Assembly: GCA_021819725.1 (NCBI GenBank)
Contig: JAKAQR010000026.1
Location: forward strand, 1-36,058
Length of the DNA stretch: 36,058 bases
Source: Actinomycetes bacterium
Lineage (GTDB): Bacteria > Actinomycetota > Acidimicrobiia > Acidimicrobiales > Acidimicrobiaceae
Direction of reading: 5' to 3'
The position numbers and the translations under genes were made by a program. The number at the start of each line of letters is the position of its first letter. Positions within the stretch are counted from its first letter, which is position 1. The notes under the pieces were generated by a model. The model had not been told where the DNA came from. It was given only the letters and a program-made list of their open reading frames with translations, and ran no database searches. Below are positions 1 through 7,526 of the stretch, in pieces.

Positions 1-41
1 CTCGGAATCTCGCGGAATCGAAGCGTGAGTTTGGGCCAGGG

Positions 42-72
42 AGAGACCAAATGCCGTGCTGCGCTGGTCTCT
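42..72 (-). terminator. inverted repeat just after the integrase gene
   Basis: AGAGACCA at 42-49 pairs perfectly with TGGTCTCT at 65-72 around a 15-base loop. The repeat sits at the stop codon (71-73) of the integrase gene. No T-run follows on the minus strand, so it is at best a weak or factor-assisted terminator. It could equally be a protein-binding site of the mobile element. Confidence 0.3.
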
Positions 73-1222
73 AGCTGAGAACCTCCCCAATCGCTTCGGC
101 TGCTCGCTTGTCCTCATCGGAGACGACATCGGTGTAGTGACGGCTCATGTGGGTCGTCGACCATCCCATGCGAGCCTGCTTCTGGCGCTCACTCACCAGG
201 GCATCCAAGAAGGTTGCTGCAAAGTGCCTGAAGGAATGAAGGTGGATGTCTTTGGGAATCGCATAATCGGTTCGAAACTTGGCGAAGTTCTTGGAAAAGA
301 CATCTGGATAAGGCGGCGTTGCACAACCGGGATCGAAGGAGAAGAGGAAGGCATCGTCGCTGAGTTCGAGCTCACACCTGGCGGCGAGTGCAAGTTGTTG
401 GTCACGAAGCTTTCCCAACAGATCCAGGGTTGTCTGGTCGACAAAGAGCTTGCGTATCGATACTGCGGTCTTTGGAGTCTTGACGGTGACGCCTCCGCTA
501 CCGATGACGACTCCCTCATCCACCCGTAGCTCTCCGGTCACAAAGTCGATGTCATTCAATCGGATTGCAGCGATCTCACCCCTTCGCATGCCGGTGGCAA
601 TTGCAAGACGACAGAAGGCATGCAGGCGTAGATCACCAGAGGTCTCAAGCGCGCTAAGGATATTTCGAACCTCGGTGACACTTGGTGCCCGCACTGGGTC
701 ACGTCGAGGGGTCTTTGGACGTTCTGCACCTGAGATTGGGTTCGGAATAGTACCATTGGACCACTTGCCGGCAAGCTTACAGGATCGATGCAGTATCGCT
801 CGGATCTGTCTAATCCCAGATTCACCGAGACCACCATCTGAGAGTTTGCGAAAGTATTGCTCTACCTCATAGATACCGGTAAAGCTGATGGAACGGGTGC
901 CGATGTCCTCTCTTATGTATTTGCTCCAGAGCTGATTGTAGGCCATCTGGGTCTTTGGGGATAGATCCTCCCAACCGTTTGCCTTCCAGGCTTCGATTGC
1001 TTCGTTGAAGGTGGTTCGCTTGTTCCACTTAGTACCCTCTATGACCGGAGCTGGAGTCTCGTCGATGAGGAGTAGCTGGCGAGCGAGTTCACGCTCTGCA
1101 TCACGCTTTGACCCGATAAAGGTGGAGTAACGATGCTTTACCTTGCCACTTGCATCTCTTCCAAGGTAGACCCGTAGCTCCCAGACGTTGGGCTGCTTCC
1201 TGAGACGAATCGATCCTGCCAT
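71..1222 (-). CDS. int: tyrosine recombinase / site-specific integrase
   Basis: This gene encodes a phage- or island-type tyrosine recombinase that cuts and rejoins DNA at attachment sites. The chosen ATG at 1222 is preceded by AGGGGG with a 5-base spacer. A longer TTG start at 1240 is possible but has no such site. The protein has 383 residues. An N-terminal AP2-like/arm-binding part (about 1-60) and a core-binding helical domain (about 70-160) precede the catalytic domain. Visible catalytic residues are Arg213 in TGMRRGE, a Lys near 251, His329 and Arg332 in HSFRH, Trp354 in place of the usual second His, and the nucleophile Tyr363 in RHYTDV. The gene reads away from the 3' end of tRNA-Gln, about 95 bases off. 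This is the usual layout of an integrase at the tRNA-side end of a prophage, ICE or genomic island extending leftwards. Confidence 0.95.
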   Translation of the reverse strand: MAGSIRLRKQPNVWELRVYLGRDASGKVKHRYSTFIGSKRDAERELARQLLLIDETPAPVIEGTKWNKRTTFNEAIEAWKANGWEDLSPKTQMAYNQLWSKYIREDIGTRSISFTGIYEVEQYFRKLSDGGLGESGIRQIRAILHRSCKLAGKWSNGTIPNPISGAERPKTPRRDPVRAPSVTEVRNILSALETSGDLRLHAFCRLAIATGMRRGEIAAIRLNDIDFVTGELRVDEGVVIGSGGVTVKTPKTAVSIRKLFVDQTTLDLLGKLRDQQLALAARCELELSDDAFLFSFDPGCATPPYPDVFSKNFAKFRTDYAIPKDIHLHSFRHFAATFLDALVSERQKQARMGWSTTHMSRHYTDVVSDEDKRAAEAIGEVLS

Positions 1223-1317
1223 AACCACCCCCTGTGACAAATGTTGGGTTTTGTGTTGGGTTAATGGGGATCATAGCAGAGATGAGTTTGAGATTAGGCC
1301 TCTGAACTGGTAGAATG

Positions 1318-1360
1318 TGGCTGGCGGGCCAGGGCTCGAACCTGGAACCTCCTGATCCAA
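1318..1360 (-). other. probable attachment site (att) in the 3' half of tRNA-Gln
   Basis: Integrases next to a tRNA usually recombine in the tRNA's anticodon-to-3' end segment, which is restored by the element. Here the integrase gene lies directly beyond the tRNA 3' end, so the 3' half of this tRNA is the likely attachment core. The matching second copy would lie left of base 1 and cannot be seen, so the exact borders are inferred. Confidence 0.4.
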
Positions 1361-1393
1361 AGTCAGGCGTTCTGCCGATTGAACTACCCGCCA
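1318..1393 (-). tRNA. tRNA-Gln (anticodon TTG)
   Basis: The reverse complement folds into a full cloverleaf. A 7-bp acceptor stem (TGGCGGG with CCCGCCA) and a D arm are followed by the anticodon stem CCTGA/TCAGG around the loop CTTTGGA, which places TTG at positions 34-36. The T arm is CCAGG-TTCGAGC-CCTGG. The discriminator is G, and the 3' CCA is encoded in the DNA (1318-1320). The TTG anticodon reads CAA and, by wobble, CAG. The tRNA is flanked on its 3' side by an integrase gene. Confidence 0.97.
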
Positions 1394-1446
1394 CTGCAAC
1401 CTGTTACCCTACCATGGCAAAGAATCACCGCCGACCAATGCGCCAG

Positions 1447-1469
1447 GAGAGGCCAAAAGCGACTAGCAT
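1447..1469 (+). promoter_or_regulatory. promoter box of the bS22 gene, probably leaderless
   Basis: AGCGACTAGCAT ends 9 bases before the bS22 ATG, and TAGCAT at 1464-1469 fits an actinobacterial -10 (TAnnnT). No Shine-Dalgarno lies between it and the ATG, so transcription should start at or within a few bases of the start codon. The same box, AGCGACTAGC-N-T, with a GAGA 17 bases before the -10, precedes the bL37 gene at 8641-8663. Confidence 0.55.
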
Positions 1470-1478
1470 CTCTCACTC

Positions 1479-1577
1479 ATGGGATCACTGATTAAGAAGC
1501 GCCGCAAGCGGATGCGCAAGAAGAAGCACAAGAAAATGTTGAAGAAGACGCGCTGGCAGCGACGCGCTGGTCGTTAG
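1479..1577 (+). CDS. 30S ribosomal protein bS22 (AURKAIP1/COX24-like)
   Basis: This is a 32-residue, extremely basic protein beginning MGSLIKKRRKRMRKKKHKKM and ending in RRAGR. From memory it closely matches the mycobacterial small-subunit protein bS22, once annotated as an AURKAIP1/COX24-domain protein, which starts MGSVIKKRRKRMSKKKHRK. In mycobacteria it binds 16S rRNA in the 30S subunit. The gene is too short for most ORF callers. It has no visible ribosome-binding site but has a -10-like box 9 bases upstream. A hairpin terminator follows at 1606-1644. It stands convergent with ispE and divergent from tRNA-Gln. Confidence 0.92.
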   Translation: MGSLIKKRRKRMRKKKHKKMLKKTRWQRRAGR

Positions 1578-1605
1578 CTGATCGTTTAACAACCAAAAGT
1601 ATCGA

Positions 1606-1644
1606 CCACCCTTTGGCTGGAAGGTCAAGGGGTGGCTCCGTTTT
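1606..1644 (+). terminator. bidirectional terminator between bS22 and ispE
   Basis: CCACCCTTTG (1606-1615) pairs with CAAGGGGTGG (1626-1635) over 10 bp with one G-T wobble around a 10-base loop. TTTT follows at 1641-1644 on the plus strand. On the minus strand CTTTT follows a few bases past the stem. It can therefore end bS22 transcription and, from the other side, the long operon ending with ispE, whose stop codon overlaps the tail. Confidence 0.7.
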
Positions 1645-2467
1645 ACTGCCGACCATCGCCTGACACAGACCGCGGTATCGAGTGACATTCAATCACCACG
1701 ACAGGACCAACGATACTCTCCAAAGTCCCGACAGCGATGTGACCGTCAAGGTGTTGTGGCTCCACGTCGAGATCCTCTAGGGTTGCCTCCACAAAGAGGG
1801 TTGACCCTGAGCCCGCCAACCTCATGGGATATCCGAATCGACGTGTGAGTTCACCAGCAAGGCCACTAAGCCTGGGTTCAACACTGCAGGCAGCTCGGTA
1901 GAGATCGTTCTCCCCTCCATCACTACCGAGATGGTCAAAGGCCTGATACACTGCAGCGGTCGAAATGGAAAAGTTAGGGACAAAGAGAACGTAAGTACCG
2001 GCATGTTCCACGAGAGGTGTGACCAAATCCCCGATACCACCAACCCGCACGTGGCCACCGACAAGTGAAGCAGGAACGTCAGCACCGAGCGCAATAGCAG
2101 CGCTCGGGTCGCCACAGTAGCCAAACGCACGCAACAGCGCCGCTGCATCACTGGATCCACCACCCAGGCCGGCACCAAAAGGGATGCGTTTTCGCACCTC
2201 GACGTCGGCATCCACTCCGAGGAAGTCCAGGGCCCTGACAACGGAGTTTGATGAGTCGACAGGAACGCAGTACCGTGTGGCCTCTCCAACGGGTGGATCG
2301 CCGAACATCTGCACCCTGGTACCGCTGTCGGTACGTCCGATCTCTACCGTATCGGTCAACGAAAGCGCGACTATATCGGCTTCAATCAGATGGTAACCGT
2401 CGTAACGCCGACCAACAACCTTCAGTCGTAACGTTAATTTCGCCGGAGCGTCAACTCGGTGCGCCAA
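1643..2467 (-). CDS. ispE: 4-diphosphocytidyl-2-C-methyl-D-erythritol kinase
   Basis: IspE phosphorylates CDP-methylerythritol with ATP, a step of the cytosolic MEP isoprenoid pathway. The GHMP-kinase signature PFGAGLGGGSSDAA lies at residues 96-109. The catalytic pair known from E. coli IspE corresponds to Lys10 in APAK and Asp130 in LGADVPAS. I chose the TTG at 2467 because AGGAGG stands 6 bases before it. A TTG at 2482 is in frame but overlaps that ribosome site. This gives 274 residues, slightly short of the usual 280-300. The start lies inside the end of rsmA (17-base overlap), so translation is probably coupled. It is the last gene of its operon. A second MEP gene, dxs, lies at the other end of the window. 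Confidence 0.95.
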   Translation of the reverse strand: MAHRVDAPAKLTLRLKVVGRRYDGYHLIEADIVALSLTDTVEIGRTDSGTRVQMFGDPPVGEATRYCVPVDSSNSVVRALDFLGVDADVEVRKRIPFGAGLGGGSSDAAALLRAFGYCGDPSAAIALGADVPASLVGGHVRVGGIGDLVTPLVEHAGTYVLFVPNFSISTAAVYQAFDHLGSDGGENDLYRAACSVEPRLSGLAGELTRRFGYPMRLAGSGSTLFVEATLEDLDVEPQHLDGHIAVGTLESIVGPVVVIECHSIPRSVSGDGRQ

Positions 2468-3308
2468 GTCCTGCCTCCTCAAGACGACGCGCCATGGCGA
2501 TCCACTCGTCCATCAACAAAGACTCCGGTCGGCGGGTAACCTCGATTCCCATTGACTTCACTACGGCGCTCTGTTCAGAGGTCAACACATGGCGCAACAT
2601 CTGGCGACGGTGTCCAAAAGTTGTGCGGATCAGCCACAGCAGGGTGGTATAGAGCTTAGGATCGACGATCGACAGAGGATCGCGCACACGATCAAGTCTG
2701 ACAACCTTCGAGCCAACCTTAGGAGAAGGCACGAAGACCGAAGGAGGTACAGTCAAAACTGCCTTTGTGGTCGCCAGCAGGCCCACATGAACGCCGAAGG
2801 CCGATGCATTGCGGTTCCCGGCTGCTGACAGCAATCGATCTGCCATCTCGGCCTGGACCATGACCACCAGCGACTCGATGTACCACGCTTGCTCGAGTAG
2901 GCGAAGGATGATCTGCGAAGCGATATTGTAGGGTAGGTTGCCCACAGCTACCGTTGGCAAGAGGTCGACACCCGCATCGAGAAAATTAAAGCGCATAACG
3001 TCGTCATGAACCACCTCTACATTGTCGATGTCACGCTCGACCAACAACGCTCGCAGCTCTATTGCAAGACGGCGGTCAGCTTCAATGGCCAGGACACGTT
3101 CGAACAACTCTGCCAGAAACATCGTCAGCGAACCTGCACCAGGGCCGATCTCGATCGCACGAACGCGCTGTCCTGACGATGCCTCAACTGCAATCTTTCG
3201 AGCAATGTTAGCGTCGACAAGAAAGTTCTGACCGAGCGCTCTCGAGGGCTCGAAGCCCTTGGAGAACAGCCTGCGATTCAGCTCAGATTTTGATACTCCG
3301 GTCGCCAA
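2451..3308 (-). CDS. rsmA: 16S rRNA (adenine1518-N6/adenine1519-N6)-dimethyltransferase
   Basis: RsmA (KsgA) dimethylates two adjacent adenines in the 3' end loop of 16S rRNA during late 30S assembly. The 285-residue protein is normal in length. It shows the family entry motif LGQNFLVD (residues 25-32), the SAM-binding EIGPGAGS (53-60), the acidic Glu76 that contacts SAM ribose, and the catalytic NLPYNI (124-129). The TTG start at 3308 directly abuts the TGA of the upstream DPBB gene, and I see no better start. Upstream lies the cell-wall gene at the rpfB position and downstream lies ispE, the same order as in Mycobacterium. Confidence 0.96.
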   Translation of the reverse strand: MATGVSKSELNRRLFSKGFEPSRALGQNFLVDANIARKIAVEASSGQRVRAIEIGPGAGSLTMFLAELFERVLAIEADRRLAIELRALLVERDIDNVEVVHDDVMRFNFLDAGVDLLPTVAVGNLPYNIASQIILRLLEQAWYIESLVVMVQAEMADRLLSAAGNRNASAFGVHVGLLATTKAVLTVPPSVFVPSPKVGSKVVRLDRVRDPLSIVDPKLYTTLLWLIRTTFGHRRQMLRHVLTSEQSAVVKSMGIEVTRRPESLLMDEWIAMARRLEEAGLGAPS

Positions 3309-3902
3309 TCACTGCCAGTGTAGCACTGCGCTCATGAGCCCCTGACCAAGGGGTGCAAGGTTGGCGAAGGTAGCCGGCGAAAGATCGAGGATCCTGCCGC
3401 CAACATAGGGCCCTCGGTCATTGACAACGCACTGGGCCGAAGCGCCAGTGTAGGTATTCGTGACCGTCACCACTGTTCCGAAAGCCAACCCCGGTGATGC
3501 GCAGGTCCCGGCTGGTGATGCGTACCAAGACACAACACCCGTCTGCGAATACTCCGGTGGAGGTGGAGGTGGAGGTGGGGGCGGAGGTGGAGCCAGCGGA
3601 ATCGGCAAAGAATCCGTAGTCGGCTTGGGAGGGGCAATGAGCGGCGTCACCCCCGCAGTAGCGTCAGCCATGGGGCCCAAGCCGGCAACAACCGCAAGGC
3701 CATTTTCACTCAAGAGTGTGACCTGCGATGTCGATGAGAACATAACCGGGAGCTCTCCACTGGTGACAGCGGATTGCGGACGCCCTGCGGCACTGTAGCT
3801 CACCAGGGTGGCGTTCCCTGGTCCTGCTGTGGCCGCCCAACTGGTAACGACAAAAGAGACGAGGCCAATGCCAACGGGCACCGTCTTGCTCATGCCCACC
3901 AA
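3309..3902 (-). CDS. secreted protein with RlpA-like double-psi beta-barrel, at the rpfB position
   Basis: This is a 197-residue exported protein. Residues 1-27 form a signal peptide (a Val/Phe-rich stretch, then AATA). Residues 30-75 have no clear family, although the VSYSAAGRPQSAVTSG part recalls the DUF348 repeats of RpfB/YabE. A run of 12 prolines (105-116) follows, then a RlpA-like DPBB domain (118-197) with GVVSWY, FGTVVTVTN, NDRGPY and RILDLS. Cys134 and Cys158 could form a disulfide. DPBB domains of this kind bind or cleave peptidoglycan glycans. The gene lies between tatD and rsmA, where actinobacteria normally carry the resuscitation factor gene rpfB, but no Rpf, G5 or lysozyme-like domain is present. 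An alternative start is the ATG at 3893. The product probably acts outside the membrane; its enzymatic activity is unknown. Confidence 0.85.
   Translation of the reverse strand: MVGMSKTVPVGIGLVSFVVTSWAATAGPGNATLVSYSAAGRPQSAVTSGELPVMFSSTSQVTLLSENGLAVVAGLGPMADATAGVTPLIAPPKPTTDSLPIPLAPPPPPPPPPPPPEYSQTGVVSWYASPAGTCASPGLAFGTVVTVTNTYTGASAQCVVNDRGPYVGGRILDLSPATFANLAPLGQGLMSAVLHWQ
3556..3590. repeat. GGT/GGA triplet repeat coding for the proline tract
   Basis: Near-perfect GGAGGT repeats on the plus strand encode, on the minus strand, the polyproline linker of the DPBB protein. Such tracts change length easily by slippage and can also stall ribosomes unless EF-P acts. Confidence 0.8.
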
Positions 3903-3951
3903 CTTCTTGCGAAGTCTCAGAGCGAAGTCCTTTCACTCGACAATAGGACAT

Positions 3952-3973
3952 CAGATTCGCCTAAGCGGATCTG
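3952..3973. promoter_or_regulatory. hairpin in the leader of the DPBB-rsmA-ispE transcript
   Basis: CAGATTCGC (3952-3960) pairs with GCGGATCTG (3965-3973) around a 4-base loop. In the minus-strand RNA one A-C mismatch remains. It lies 50-70 bases upstream of the DPBB start. I do not recognise a riboswitch class; it could be an operator or an RNA element. Confidence 0.35.
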
Positions 3974-3982
3974 CAATGGCGT

Positions 3983-4012
3983 AAAAGCCTTGGCCAACCT
4001 AGCCTGGCCAAG
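3983..4012 (-). terminator. terminator after tatD
   Basis: Read on the minus strand, CTTGGCCA and TGGCCAAG form a perfect 8-bp stem around an 8-base loop. GCTTTT follows immediately. It lies 29 bases past the tatD stop, so it can end or attenuate the ychF-to-tatD transcript. The DPBB-rsmA-ispE group would then need its own promoter in 3903-3980. Confidence 0.55.
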
Positions 4013-4040
4013 TTACCACTCCGTCACTTTTGCCAAGATT

Positions 4041-4832
4041 TTATAAAGTTTTTGGTGCTAACTGAAATGCATCTATGGTATTTTGCCACGTATGGCGAGC
4101 AAAATCGAGGCGGTTCAAGCCGCTCAACTCCGCAAGAAACGAGCCCGTGACTGCCACGTTTCCAATCGAATTTGGGCGCCCGCGAAGGGGCACAGGGGCC
4201 AAATACGGAGCATCCGTCTCGACAAGGATCCGATCCAACGGTGTCGCGAGAAAGGCTTGCCGGACATTTTCGGCGTTCTTGAACGTCACGATCCCCGAAA
4301 ACGAAAGATAGGCTCCCATCGCAATTGATCGCTGTGCCTCATCCGGTCCACCGACGAAGCAGTGCATGATCGTGCGATCCGGCACACCCTCCTCTTCGAA
4401 GATTCGGAAGGTGTCCTCCCATGCATCACGCGTATGCACCACCAACGTCCGGTCAAAGCGCTTCGCAAGGGCGATTTGTGAACGGAACACCTCTTCTTGA
4501 ACCTCCCGACTGGAGTACTCGTAGAACAGGTCAAGGCCACACTCCCCAACACCTCGCACAAGTACTGGATCATCCTCTATAATCCGCGACAACGTCTCCA
4601 AGTCTTCGTTGGTGGCCGAACCAGCATCATGGGGGTGGATACCGACCACCGCCCCGACGGTCAACTCCGGGAAACTTTCGTGCACCGATCCCACCAGATC
4701 CACGACCGCTTCTGACGAACTAACCGAAGTGCCAACCGCGATGAACCCTTCAACCCCTGCCGCCCGCATCGCAAGGATCTCGTCACCAATCCCCGCTTGA
4801 GTTGGATGAGCGTGGGAGTCGAACCAGCTCAA
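4041..4832 (-). CDS. tatD: TatD family metal-dependent hydrolase (DNase)
   Basis: TatD-family proteins are TIM-barrel metallohydrolases. Several have Mg2+-dependent 3'-5' exonuclease activity on DNA or RNA in DNA repair and RNA quality control. The 263-residue protein has the family metal ligands: His7 and His9 in DSHAH, Glu97 in GVGECGLD, His133 in VHTRDAW, His157 in MHCF and Asp208 in VETDAPYL. The start is TTG at 4832, giving a TTGA overlap with the metG stop and suggesting coupled translation. A hairpin terminator follows. The metG-tatD pairing is conserved widely. Confidence 0.95.
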   Translation of the reverse strand: MSWFDSHAHPTQAGIGDEILAMRAAGVEGFIAVGTSVSSSEAVVDLVGSVHESFPELTVGAVVGIHPHDAGSATNEDLETLSRIIEDDPVLVRGVGECGLDLFYEYSSREVQEEVFRSQIALAKRFDRTLVVHTRDAWEDTFRIFEEEGVPDRTIMHCFVGGPDEAQRSIAMGAYLSFSGIVTFKNAENVRQAFLATPLDRILVETDAPYLAPVPLRGRPNSIGNVAVTGSFLAELSGLNRLDFARHTWQNTIDAFQLAPKTL

Positions 4833-6328
4833 GACCTGTCCCTAGCCAGCCGCGGAAACAGGGGTTCGGATCGGTGCAGCAGTTGACCCCGATGACCTGC
4901 ATGCCACTCGAGTTCACCCATATTTTCAAAACCCAGACGATGAAGAATGCCACCTGTCGCCTGAGGAATCGCCGGGCTCAGCAGAGCACTCGCGAGGCGT
5001 ATCCCCTCGGTAACTGCTCCCAAGCACCAAGCAGTGTCAGCGTCTCCTGACGGACGTCGCCACGGCTCGGTCTGTTCGAGTAGTGAATTAGAAAACCGAA
5101 CCATCTCCATGGCAGCCGACAGCGCAGCATTCGGGCGAAACTCGCTCCAGGCCTGAGTCCCTTGTGCCATCAGGTCAGCCAAGGACTGTACTCTATCGTC
5201 AAGCTCAGGGACAGAAGGAGCTTCTCCACCGAGCTTCTGCACAATTAAGGCCACAGTTCTCGATACAAGATTTCCAAGATCATTGGCCAAATCCGCGTTA
5301 TAGGTCGCACGCAAGCGATCCAAAGAGACGTCACCATCCGAACCGAAGCTCGTAGAAGACAGCAGATAATATCTCAACGCATCCGACGACAGTTCACGAG
5401 CCACCGCGAGTGGATCTATCTGATTTGAGCTTGACTTTGACATTTTTGCGCCATCAACAAGCAGCCATCCAGTCACCAGCAGCTCCGAGGGAGGGTCAAT
5501 GCCAGCCGCAAGACACATGGCAGGCCACCAAATAGCGTGGAAACGGATGATATCCTTGCCGAGCAGGTGGTGGACCGCTGGCCACCACCTGAGGAATCGT
5601 TCCTGTTCATCCCCATAACCGATGGCAGTGAGGTAGTTTATCAAGGCGTCGTACCACACGTAGAAGACGTGATTCGCGTCCCAGGGTACTTGAACGCCCC
5701 ACGAAATCGATGTACGCGTGATAGATATATCCTTGAGACCCTGGCGTAGGAATCCTAGAACCTCGTTTGCGCGGAATTCTGGGGTGACCCTGATCGCACC
5801 AGACTCATACAGATCGATCAACCGATCCGTGAAAGCAGAGAGTCTGAAAAAATAGTTCTCCTCGCTCATTTCTGTTACCGGACGTTCATGGACCGGGCAA
5901 CGACCACCGTCGAGCAGTTCACTCTCCTCGTAATATGCCTCGCATGCGACACAGTATAGCCCAACATAGTGCCCCTTTTCAATGAAGCCATTGTCGTAAA
6001 TAGCCGTCAAAAACTGCTGAACTGTTCGGTGATGTCGTTCCTGGGTGGTGCGAATAAAATCATCGAAAGAAATTTCAAGCTCCCGCCAGGCACCAAGGAA
6101 ATGGGCCGACGTCTGGTCGACCCAGGCCTGTGGCGAAACACCATGTTCGTCCGCAGACTGCTGAATTTTAAGGCCATGCTCGTCGGTGCCGGTGACAAAC
6201 AAAACCTGGTCACCACGGAGCCGATGCCACCGGGCAAAGGCGTCCGCATTGATCGCAGCGTATGCGGTACCCAGATGTGGATCCCCGTTCACATAAAAAA
6301 TCGGTGTCGTAATGTAGAAGCGATTCAT
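4829..6328 (-). CDS. metG: methionyl-tRNA synthetase
   Basis: MetG charges tRNA-Met and initiator tRNA with methionine in the cytosol. The class I signatures are PHLG (residues 17-20, HIGH equivalent) and KMSKS (295-299). A single metal-knuckle-like set, CVAC (126-129) and CPVH (144-147), lies in the connective domain. There is no C-terminal EMAPII-type tRNA-binding domain, and at 499 residues it is the short form. I start at the ATG at 6328 because the product then begins MNRFYITTPIFYVNG, as usual for this enzyme. An ATG at 6343 would add five residues. rsmI lies 39 bases upstream, and the gene overlaps tatD by four bases. Confidence 0.96.
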   Translation of the reverse strand: MNRFYITTPIFYVNGDPHLGTAYAAINADAFARWHRLRGDQVLFVTGTDEHGLKIQQSADEHGVSPQAWVDQTSAHFLGAWRELEISFDDFIRTTQERHHRTVQQFLTAIYDNGFIEKGHYVGLYCVACEAYYEESELLDGGRCPVHERPVTEMSEENYFFRLSAFTDRLIDLYESGAIRVTPEFRANEVLGFLRQGLKDISITRTSISWGVQVPWDANHVFYVWYDALINYLTAIGYGDEQERFLRWWPAVHHLLGKDIIRFHAIWWPAMCLAAGIDPPSELLVTGWLLVDGAKMSKSSSNQIDPLAVARELSSDALRYYLLSSTSFGSDGDVSLDRLRATYNADLANDLGNLVSRTVALIVQKLGGEAPSVPELDDRVQSLADLMAQGTQAWSEFRPNAALSAAMEMVRFSNSLLEQTEPWRRPSGDADTAWCLGAVTEGIRLASALLSPAIPQATGGILHRLGFENMGELEWHAGHRGQLLHRSEPLFPRLARDRS

Positions 6329-6367
6329 TCCGGCAGGCCCCATCCCTCGTTCTAATAAAAGGCTAGT

Positions 6368-7207
6368 TTAACTTGACTCCTGGCCATCGGTCCGACGTGA
6401 GAGCATCAGACGATAAGCCTCGCGGCTCCCGAGGTCGTGCACCTCCGCAAATATACCCGCTGCCTCCTTGGTGCCAAGACTCGAGCGGGCCAATGCAACG
6501 AGAAGTCGCTCGCCATCTTGCTGAGGCGGAGCCGCGGTTGATGCTTGATCAACCACCACCGCCCACTCGCCCTTGAGCTCTACGGTCGTCAGCCACGAAT
6601 GCGCCTCACTCAGTGTCATCCAATGGACTGATTCATGGAGTTTCGTCAACTCCCCGAGAAGCAGCGTTCGTCGAGAGCCATCGATCGCCGCAAGGTCTGC
6701 GCAGGTATCGCGCAGGCGTCTTGGTGATTCGAGTAACACACTGATGGTCGGCGCAGCCATGAGACGCCTGAGCAACTCAATGCGTTCTTGCCCCCGCCGA
6801 GGAAGAAACCCGTAGAAACAAGCACCAGTAAAACTCAGTGGCCATAGTGCAAGAGCTGCCGTCAATACCGATGGACCAGGAATGGGAGACACCTTGGCGC
6901 CTCGGGCTAGTGCGAGCGCTACAAATGCCGCCCCGGGATCTGAGATGCCAGGCATGCCGGCATCGGAGACGAGCGCAATATCACCGGTTGCCAAAACATC
7001 GACGAACTCGCTCTCGGTGATGCGCTGCCTCCCTTGATAGCCACGGATCGCACGAGGTTTGATATCCAACAGATGGCACAGACGTCCCACCACTCGGGTG
7101 TCCTCTGCAATCACAAGATCCACCGACTCGAGACATGCTCGGGCTCTAGGGCCAAGATCGCCAAGGTTGCCAATGGGCGTACCGACCACAAAAAGCGTCA
7201 TGGTCAT
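6368..7207 (-). CDS. rsmI: 16S rRNA (cytidine1402-2'-O)-methyltransferase
   Basis: RsmI methylates the ribose of C1402 in the 30S decoding centre using SAM. Motifs are VVGTPIGNLGDL (residues 7-18), SDAGMPGISDPG (81-92) and FLPRRGQER (134-142). The protein has 279 residues, the usual length. The ATG at 7207 overlaps the stop of the upstream DUF192-like gene in an ATGA, which fixes the start better than the longer reading to 7303. A second ATG at 7201 is close. It belongs to the ychF-to-tatD operon. Confidence 0.95.
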   Translation of the reverse strand: MTMTLFVVGTPIGNLGDLGPRARACLESVDLVIAEDTRVVGRLCHLLDIKPRAIRGYQGRQRITESEFVDVLATGDIALVSDAGMPGISDPGAAFVALALARGAKVSPIPGPSVLTAALALWPLSFTGACFYGFLPRRGQERIELLRRLMAAPTISVLLESPRRLRDTCADLAAIDGSRRTLLLGELTKLHESVHWMTLSEAHSWLTTVELKGEWAVVVDQASTAAPPQQDGERLLVALARSSLGTKEAAGIFAEVHDLGSREAYRLMLSRRTDGQESS

Positions 7208-7521
7208 GCGTGGATGGCGAGGCGTTCGCCTACAACCGGTGCCTTCGTTGCCACAACGTGACGCGGCAACACGATTACTCGTTGGGATGAGACCATCAAC
7301 CACGGTCGTAGCGAACGCAATTCACGTACCTGACGGACTATCAAATCATCATCGAGAACCAACGCGACTCCTCGAGTCGCCTGCCCAAAACCGGGCCAGA
7401 CAATGAGTCCGGTACCCAAGTCCATCGCCATGTCGATAACCTTGCGCATCGACCACCCGATCGAGCCTGCCAACATCAACGACGCCAGCACCTGCCCTCG
7501 AGAGTCGACCAACCATGCCAT
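7204..7521 (-). CDS. small DUF192-like protein
   Basis: This is a 105-residue protein of unproven function. The order of features suggests the DUF192 fold: a GLIVWPGFG segment near residues 37-45, then VALVLDDDLIVRQV (50-63) matching the family's hydrophobic strand plus Asp-Gly turn. LRPW and a final LPRHVVATKAPVVGERL follow, resembling the family ending LPAGTV...GDRV. The match is weak and comes from memory. ATG at 7521 and GTG at 7524 are both possible starts. It follows ychF by five bases or fewer and shares an ATGA with rsmI, so it is certainly translated within the operon. DUF192 proteins are often secreted, but I see no clear signal peptide here. Confidence 0.75.
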   Translation of the reverse strand: MAWLVDSRGQVLASLMLAGSIGWSMRKVIDMAMDLGTGLIVWPGFGQATRGVALVLDDDLIVRQVRELRSLRPWLMVSSQRVIVLPRHVVATKAPVVGERLAIHA

Positions 7522-7526
7522 CACCG

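Noticed and set aside
3460..3798. Glycine-rich open frame on the plus strand opposite the DPBB gene
   Set aside because: It is only the antisense of the proline tract and conserved DPBB codons.
3903..4040. Possible cyclic-di-AMP riboswitch before the cell-wall gene, as often found before rpf genes
   Set aside because: The region is only 138 bases, and I see two simple hairpins but none of the conserved ydaO blocks.
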